Source of the DNA: Actinomycetes bacterium
GTDB taxonomy: Bacteria; Actinomycetota; Acidimicrobiia; Acidimicrobiales; Palsa-688
Direction of reading: 5' to 3'
Assembly (NCBI GenBank): GCA_021815935.1
Contig: JAKAZH010000052.1
Coordinates: 1 to 10,234, forward strand
DNA: 10,234 nt
Shown here: positions 7,194-10,234 of the stretch, piece after piece
How the letters are laid out: the number at the start of each line of letters is the position of its first letter
Numbering within the stretch: position 1 is the first letter of the stretch
The notes under the pieces: generated by a model
Databases searched by the model: none
Seen by the model: the letters and a program-made list of their open reading frames with translations, nothing else
What the model was told of the DNA's origin: nothing
Made by a program: the position numbers and the translations under genes

Positions 7194-8778
7194 GCTGTCA
7201 GACGACGAGGCGCCAATGGCTCGGGCACCGGGAGGTCAGACACCGGGAGGTCAGACACCGTGGGGTCCTCGGACGTCAGGTTACGCCGGAGAGCTTGGAT
7301 CTCGACTGGCCCGGGCGCGACGAGTGCACGTGGTCGGAGCCGGCGGAGCAGGAATGAGCGCGATCGCGACCGTGCTCGTCGAGATGGGTTATGTGCTCAC
7401 GGGCTCCGATGCCTCCGACTCGCCGAGCCTGCAGCGCCTCGGTCGGCTCGGTGTTGCTATTGCGGTAGGAAACACCCCCGAATCGGCGGCTGCTGCTGAT
7501 CTGGTCGTACGCTCTACTGCGGTCCCCGACGACGACGCCGATATCACGGCGGCGACGGATTCGGCAACGCCTGTATGGAGCCGTGCCGATCTTTTGGGCG
7601 CTATCTGCTCGTTCAAACGCACGATAGCCGTGTCCGGCACGCATGGAAAGACCACGACGACGGCGATGATCGCGGTAACACTGGATCGTCTCGGTTGGAA
7701 ACCTTCGTGGATCGTCGGTTCGGAGATCGTGGGGCTCGGCCCGGGCGGGAGGTGGGACCCGGACGGGGAGTGGCTCGTCGTCGAGGCCGACGAGAGCGAC
7801 GGGACTTTCACGAAACTCGACGCGCAAGCCGTCGTGGTCACAAACGTCGAGGCGGACCACCTCGAGTTCTACGGTGACGTCGGGAGGCTCGAGGATGAGT
7901 TCACCCGCTTCGCTTCAGCGCATGACGGTGTAGCGGTGCTCTGCGCCGATGACCCAGGCGCACTGCGGGTGGCTGCCAGGGCGGATGGCACCGTGCGAAG
8001 GATGTTGACATACGGAACGTCACTGACGTCCGATTTTGCCGTCGTCGGCGTCGAAATGCACAGCGACGGATCCCACTTTCGTGTTCGGGTAACTCCACGA
8101 GCTGTCCAGTCTGCACCAGGCCGGCAGGTCGACTCGCACGGCCGACCAGGCGATCGGGATGTAGTCGATCAGGGTGTAGTCGATCAGGATGTCGTCGTGC
8201 ACCTCGCAGTGCCGGGGCTTCACAACGTGCGTAACGCTGCAGCAGCGGTCGCGGTCGGCGCAGCTCTGGGTGCCCCGATCGGATCTCTCGGCGATGCCAT
8301 CGGCGCGTTCAAGGGGGTTGCTCGCCGCTTCCAATCGAGGGGGAGCGCCGCTGGCGTGTCGTTTGTCGACGGATACGACCATCTCCCGAGCGAAGTAGCG
8401 GCAGCGATAGCCACAGCGCGTCTGGGCAATTGGTCGAGGGTCGTGGCAGTCTTCCAACCGCACCGCTACAGCCGGACCGAGGCGCTTTGGAGCCAGTTCG
8501 CAGACTCGTTCGTGGGTGCTGATGTCGTCGTCGTCGCCGGAATATACGCAGCGGGCGAGGCGCCGAGGCCTGGAGTCGACGAGAACCTGATCGTCGAGGC
8601 AGTACGGCGTTCCCATCCCGACATCGAGATCCACCGCGCCGGGACGCTCCGATCGGTCGCTCGCCTTTTGGCCGAGCTGCTTCAGCGCGGAGATCTTTGT
8701 CTGACGCTCGGCGCAGGTGACATCACGACGATCCCGGATATGGTCATGGCATCCTTCGATGCCGTCGGACGGCGATGA
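7186..8778 (+). CDS. murC: MurC, UDP-N-acetylmuramate--L-alanine ligase
   Basis: MurC is the cytoplasmic ligase that adds L-alanine to UDP-MurNAc using ATP. Numbered from the GTG start, the nucleotide loop VGAGGAGMSAIA is at 50-61, the P-loop GTHGKTTTT at 151-159, EADESDGTF at 200-208, NVEADHLEFYGD at 220-231, GLHNVRNAAAA at 344-354, FQPHRYSRT at 423-431 and LGAGDI at 508-513. At 530 residues it exceeds the usual 450-500. The excess is an N-terminal Pro/Gly-rich tail with a PGGQT repeat and an insertion at about 303-338 with a DxxVV repeat. The family's DDYxHHPTE motif reads DGYDHLPSE at 395-403. The GTG at 7186 has GAGAGG 7 nt upstream and overlaps murG by 8 nt. The ATG at 7216, with GAGG 5 nt before it, is an alternative giving 520 residues. 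Confidence 0.94.
   Translation: MHELSDDEAPMARAPGGQTPGGQTPWGPRTSGYAGELGSRLARARRVHVVGAGGAGMSAIATVLVEMGYVLTGSDASDSPSLQRLGRLGVAIAVGNTPESAAAADLVVRSTAVPDDDADITAATDSATPVWSRADLLGAICSFKRTIAVSGTHGKTTTTAMIAVTLDRLGWKPSWIVGSEIVGLGPGGRWDPDGEWLVVEADESDGTFTKLDAQAVVVTNVEADHLEFYGDVGRLEDEFTRFASAHDGVAVLCADDPGALRVAARADGTVRRMLTYGTSLTSDFAVVGVEMHSDGSHFRVRVTPRAVQSAPGRQVDSHGRPGDRDVVDQGVVDQDVVVHLAVPGLHNVRNAAAAVAVGAALGAPIGSLGDAIGAFKGVARRFQSRGSAAGVSFVDGYDHLPSEVAAAIATARLGNWSRVVAVFQPHRYSRTEALWSQFADSFVGADVVVVAGIYAAGEAPRPGVDENLIVEAVRRSHPDIEIHRAGTLRSVARLLAELLQRGDLCLTLGAGDITTIPDMVMASFDAVGRR
7226..7260 (+). repeat. 15-bp tandem repeat in the murC 5' end
   Basis: The 15-bp unit CACCGGGAGGTCAGA occurs twice without change (7226-7240, 7241-7255) and starts a third time (CACCG). 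In the murC frame it encodes PGGQT twice, then PWG. It lies before the first nucleotide-binding domain, in a part of the protein without family constraint. It is probably a slippage duplication. Confidence 0.9.
8152..8196 (+). repeat. Three-copy 15-bp tandem repeat inside murC
   Basis: Three consecutive 15-bp units, GATCGGGATGTAGTC, GATCAGGGTGTAGTC and GATCAGGATGTCGTC, differ at one to three positions. They encode DRDVV, DQGVV and DQDVV at residues 323-337, just before the conserved VPGLHNV segment. The copies have diverged, so this duplication is older than the identical repeat at 7226. It forms part of the insertion that makes this MurC long. Confidence 0.9.
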
Positions 8779-8791
8779 AGGCAGTTCGCCA

Positions 8792-9745
8792 GTGAACATC
8801 GCACAATCCCGAGGCGCGGCATTGCGGGCTAGCGATGTGCTTGCCCCGCTCGGTGACCGGGTTGTTCGCGGTGGCTCGATCGGCGCTCGAAGCACCTACA
8901 GGGTTGGCGGCAGCGCCGAGCTGGTCGTCACAGTCGGCTCGGCCGGCGACCTTGCACTGCTCGTAGAAGCAGTGGAAGCGAGCGGCCTCCCTACGCTCGT
9001 CATCGGCAGGGGGTCGAACATGCTGGTGGCCGAGCGCGGTTTCGAAGGAATAGCCGTGCTCCTCGACGCTTCAGCCTTCGGCCTTGTTGCGGTCGAAGGG
9101 TCCCGTGTTTGCGCCGGCGCAGCGGTGGCACTGCCCGCGCTCGCCCGGCGCAGCGTCGAAGCTGGGCTTACAGGCTTGGAGTGGGCGGTGGGAGTCCCGG
9201 GATCAGTGGGAGGGGCGGTCCGTATGAACGCCGGCGGCCACGGCTCGGAGATCTCACAGACACTCGAGTCCGTTACCATCCTCGATCTTAGGGGACCACA
9301 AGCGGGTCAGACGAGAGAGGTTCACGCCGATCAGCTTGCCTTGTCGTATCGCAGCTCCGCTCTGACAGACTGCCAGCTCGTCACCGGAGCGAGATTCGGC
9401 CTTGGGCCTGGCGACCCTGGGAACGGACGTGGCGTCATAGCGGGCATAGTCCGATGGCGTCGAGAGAACCAGCCGGGCGGGCAGAACGCCGGGTCAGTCT
9501 TTAAGAACCCGCCCGGAGACTCGGCGGGTCGCCTTATCGACCTCGCCGGCTTGAAGGGTCTACGCGTCGGCACGGCAACCGTTTCGGTGAAGCACGCGAA
9601 TTTCATCCAGGCGGACGAAGGCGGTTCCGCTGACGACGTGGCGGCGCTCATCGCGCTCGTGCAGCGCCGAGTTCGAGAACGATTCTCGATCGACTTGCAC
9701 CCGGAGGTCAAGATGATCGGGTTCGTGCCAGAGAGGCCGTCGTGA
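8792..9745 (+). CDS. murB: MurB, UDP-N-acetylenolpyruvoylglucosamine reductase
   Basis: MurB is the FAD enzyme that uses NADPH to reduce UDP-GlcNAc-enolpyruvate to UDP-MurNAc, the substrate of the adjacent MurC. The 317-residue product has TYRVGGSAE at 35-43 and the FAD-binding segment IGRGSNMLV at 71-79. EWAVGVPGSVGGAVRMNAGG spans 130-149 and SYRSS lies at 185-189. QNAGSVFKNP at 231-240 carries the proton-donor Ser235, HANFI is at 268-272 and LHPEVKMIG at 302-310 carries catalytic Glu305. The compact C-terminal half resembles type II MurB; this subtype is inference. The GTG at 8792 follows AAGGCAG and leaves a 13-nt gap after murC. The upstream ATG at 8759 would add 11 residues and overlap murC but has no ribosome site. 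The murB stop overlaps the next small ORF by 4 nt. Confidence 0.95.
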   Translation: MNIAQSRGAALRASDVLAPLGDRVVRGGSIGARSTYRVGGSAELVVTVGSAGDLALLVEAVEASGLPTLVIGRGSNMLVAERGFEGIAVLLDASAFGLVAVEGSRVCAGAAVALPALARRSVEAGLTGLEWAVGVPGSVGGAVRMNAGGHGSEISQTLESVTILDLRGPQAGQTREVHADQLALSYRSSALTDCQLVTGARFGLGPGDPGNGRGVIAGIVRWRRENQPGGQNAGSVFKNPPGDSAGRLIDLAGLKGLRVGTATVSVKHANFIQADEGGSADDVAALIALVQRRVRERFSIDLHPEVKMIGFVPERPS

Positions 9746-9879
9746 CAGGCCGGCGCAGGGACGCGCACGGAAGCCGCCACATGGACGCGCACGGAAGCCG
9801 CCACAGTCTCAATGTCAACCTGAGCTTTGCATCAGCCTTGGCGAGGTTTAGAGATCCCAGACGGAAAGGCAAAAGATGA
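9742..9879 (+). CDS. Small ORF (45 residues) between murB and ftsQ, unknown function
   Basis: I do not recognise this product. A 45-codon frame starts with GTG overlapping the murB stop (GTGA) and ends with a TGA overlapping the ftsQ ATG (ATGA). It therefore links the two genes with 4-nt overlaps on both sides. GAGAGG lies 5 nt before the GTG. The peptide is very basic. Residues 7-22 are two copies of DAHGSRH(M/S) encoded by a 24-bp tandem repeat. A mildly hydrophobic stretch, LNVNLSFASALARF, covers about 23-36, and an RDPRRKGKR tail ends it. An internal ATG at 9781 with GGAAG 7 nt upstream could give 32 residues. No membrane helix or signal peptide is evident. The first half has GC-rich third positions like its neighbours. 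The second half has about half its codons ending in A or T, so it may be non-coding spacer kept open by chance. Treat it as a candidate gene. Confidence 0.4.
   Translation: MTGRRRDAHGSRHMDAHGSRHSLNVNLSFASALARFRDPRRKGKR
9759..9805 (+). repeat. 24-bp tandem repeat between murB and ftsQ
   Basis: Positions 9759-9781 and 9783-9805 are identical over 23 bases (GGACGCGCACGGAAGCCGCC followed by ACA) with a 24-bp period, giving two copies. The period is a multiple of three, so it keeps the small ORF open and encodes an eight-residue repeat with His and Arg. The near-perfect identity suggests a recent duplication. Confidence 0.92.
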
Positions 9880-10234
9880 CTGACGTCCTGACTCGCCCCC
9901 GAGTCGACCCGCGTATCGCCGGCCGGTGGGTCGAGGCGCGCCGCCAAGAAGGGCGTCGACGTCTTCACCGGCTTGTCGCGTCCGGGGCCGTTCTCGTAGT
10001 TGCCGGCCTCTCCGCCGGGTCGCTATACAGCCCGGTTTTCGAGCTTCGCCACATCCGCGTGACACCTTCGGGGGCGCTCCCGGTCTCACAGGTAGCGAAC
10101 TTCGCCGGCGTGAAGCTGCAAGAGCCCCTGATAGACATCAACACTTCCACAGTCGTGGCCCGCCTGGACGACACGGCCGACCTGGGGGCCGCTTACGCTC
10201 GTGTCACTTGGCCGGGCACGCTGCAGATCTCGGT
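9876..10234 (+). CDS. ftsQ: FtsQ (DivIB family) cell division protein, 3' end beyond window
   Basis: FtsQ is a bitopic divisome protein that links early and late division proteins through its extracytoplasmic POTRA and beta domains. The first 119 residues are visible and no stop is reached. Residues 1-32 are an Arg-rich cytoplasmic tail, and a membrane helix covers about 33-50 (LVASGAVLVVAGLSAGSL). The POTRA domain begins near 56 with FELRHIRV at 55-62, followed by VANFAGVKLQEPLIDIN at 73-89. AYARVTWPGTLQIS at 106-119 matches the family pattern A-x-V-x-x-x-WP-x-T-L-x-I. The ATG at 9876 has AAAGG 6 nt upstream. An in-frame TAG at 9849 excludes any longer version. The start overlaps the small ORF stop by 4 nt. 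Position after murC-murB fits ftsQ, and ftsA or ftsZ would be expected beyond the edge. Confidence 0.9.
   Translation, partial: MTDVLTRPRVDPRIAGRWVEARRQEGRRRLHRLVASGAVLVVAGLSAGSLYSPVFELRHIRVTPSGALPVSQVANFAGVKLQEPLIDINTSTVVARLDDTADLGAAYARVTWPGTLQIS

Noticed and set aside
8020..8895. 291-codon antisense frame across murC and murB
   Set aside because: It is a shadow of two clear genes, with no recognisable motif and no ribosome site seen.
9759..9805. Direct repeats as part of a CRISPR array or attachment site
   Set aside because: There are only two adjacent copies with no spacer and no mobile genes nearby. A simple tandem duplication explains them.
1..10234. A novel defence, mobile or biosynthetic system
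   Set aside because: All large genes are recognised cell wall or division genes in near-canonical order. Only the small ORF and the non-coding elements are unexplained.

Overview
The window is a division and cell wall (dcw) gene cluster. It is GC-rich and every gene lies on the + strand. The order is mraZ, rsmH, ftsL, murE, mraY, ftsW, murG, murC, murB, a 45-codon small ORF, then ftsQ, which runs off the right edge. The organism is most likely an actinobacterium, perhaps an early-branching lineage such as Acidimicrobiia. I infer this from the high GC with many GTG and TTG starts, the long basic N-terminus before the single membrane segment of FtsL, a structured leader between mraZ and rsmH, the cysteine-rich C-terminal part of RsmH, and the murC-murB-ftsQ order. 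MurE carries the DNPR motif, so meso-diaminopimelate peptidoglycan is expected. The class-level placement is inference.

Left end (1-661): three 10-bp-phased GTGGG-like repeats stand 34-63 nt before mraZ and look like the MraZ operator. mraZ is followed by a 167-nt non-coding leader that can fold into two hairpins ahead of rsmH. Middle (662-4745): rsmH, ftsL, murE and mraY are packed with 4-nt overlaps or short gaps. A 94-nt gap with a strong GC-rich inverted repeat separates mraY from ftsW. Right part (4840-10234): ftsW, murG, murC, murB, the small ORF and ftsQ are nearly continuous, with several stop/start overlaps.

Together the genes cover most of the cytoplasmic and membrane steps of peptidoglycan precursor synthesis (MurB, MurC, MurE, MraY, MurG). 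They also provide part of the divisome (FtsL, FtsQ, FtsW) and the cluster regulator and rRNA methyltransferase pair (MraZ, RsmH). Three expected members are absent from their usual places: ftsI between ftsL and murE, murF between murE and mraY, and murD between mraY and ftsW.

The most notable points are this triple absence and the tightly coupled, unrecognised small ORF between murB and ftsQ, which contains a 24-bp tandem repeat. Next come the structured rsmH leader and two separate in-frame 15-bp tandem repeats in murC. No mobile element, CRISPR array, tRNA or rRNA was seen.
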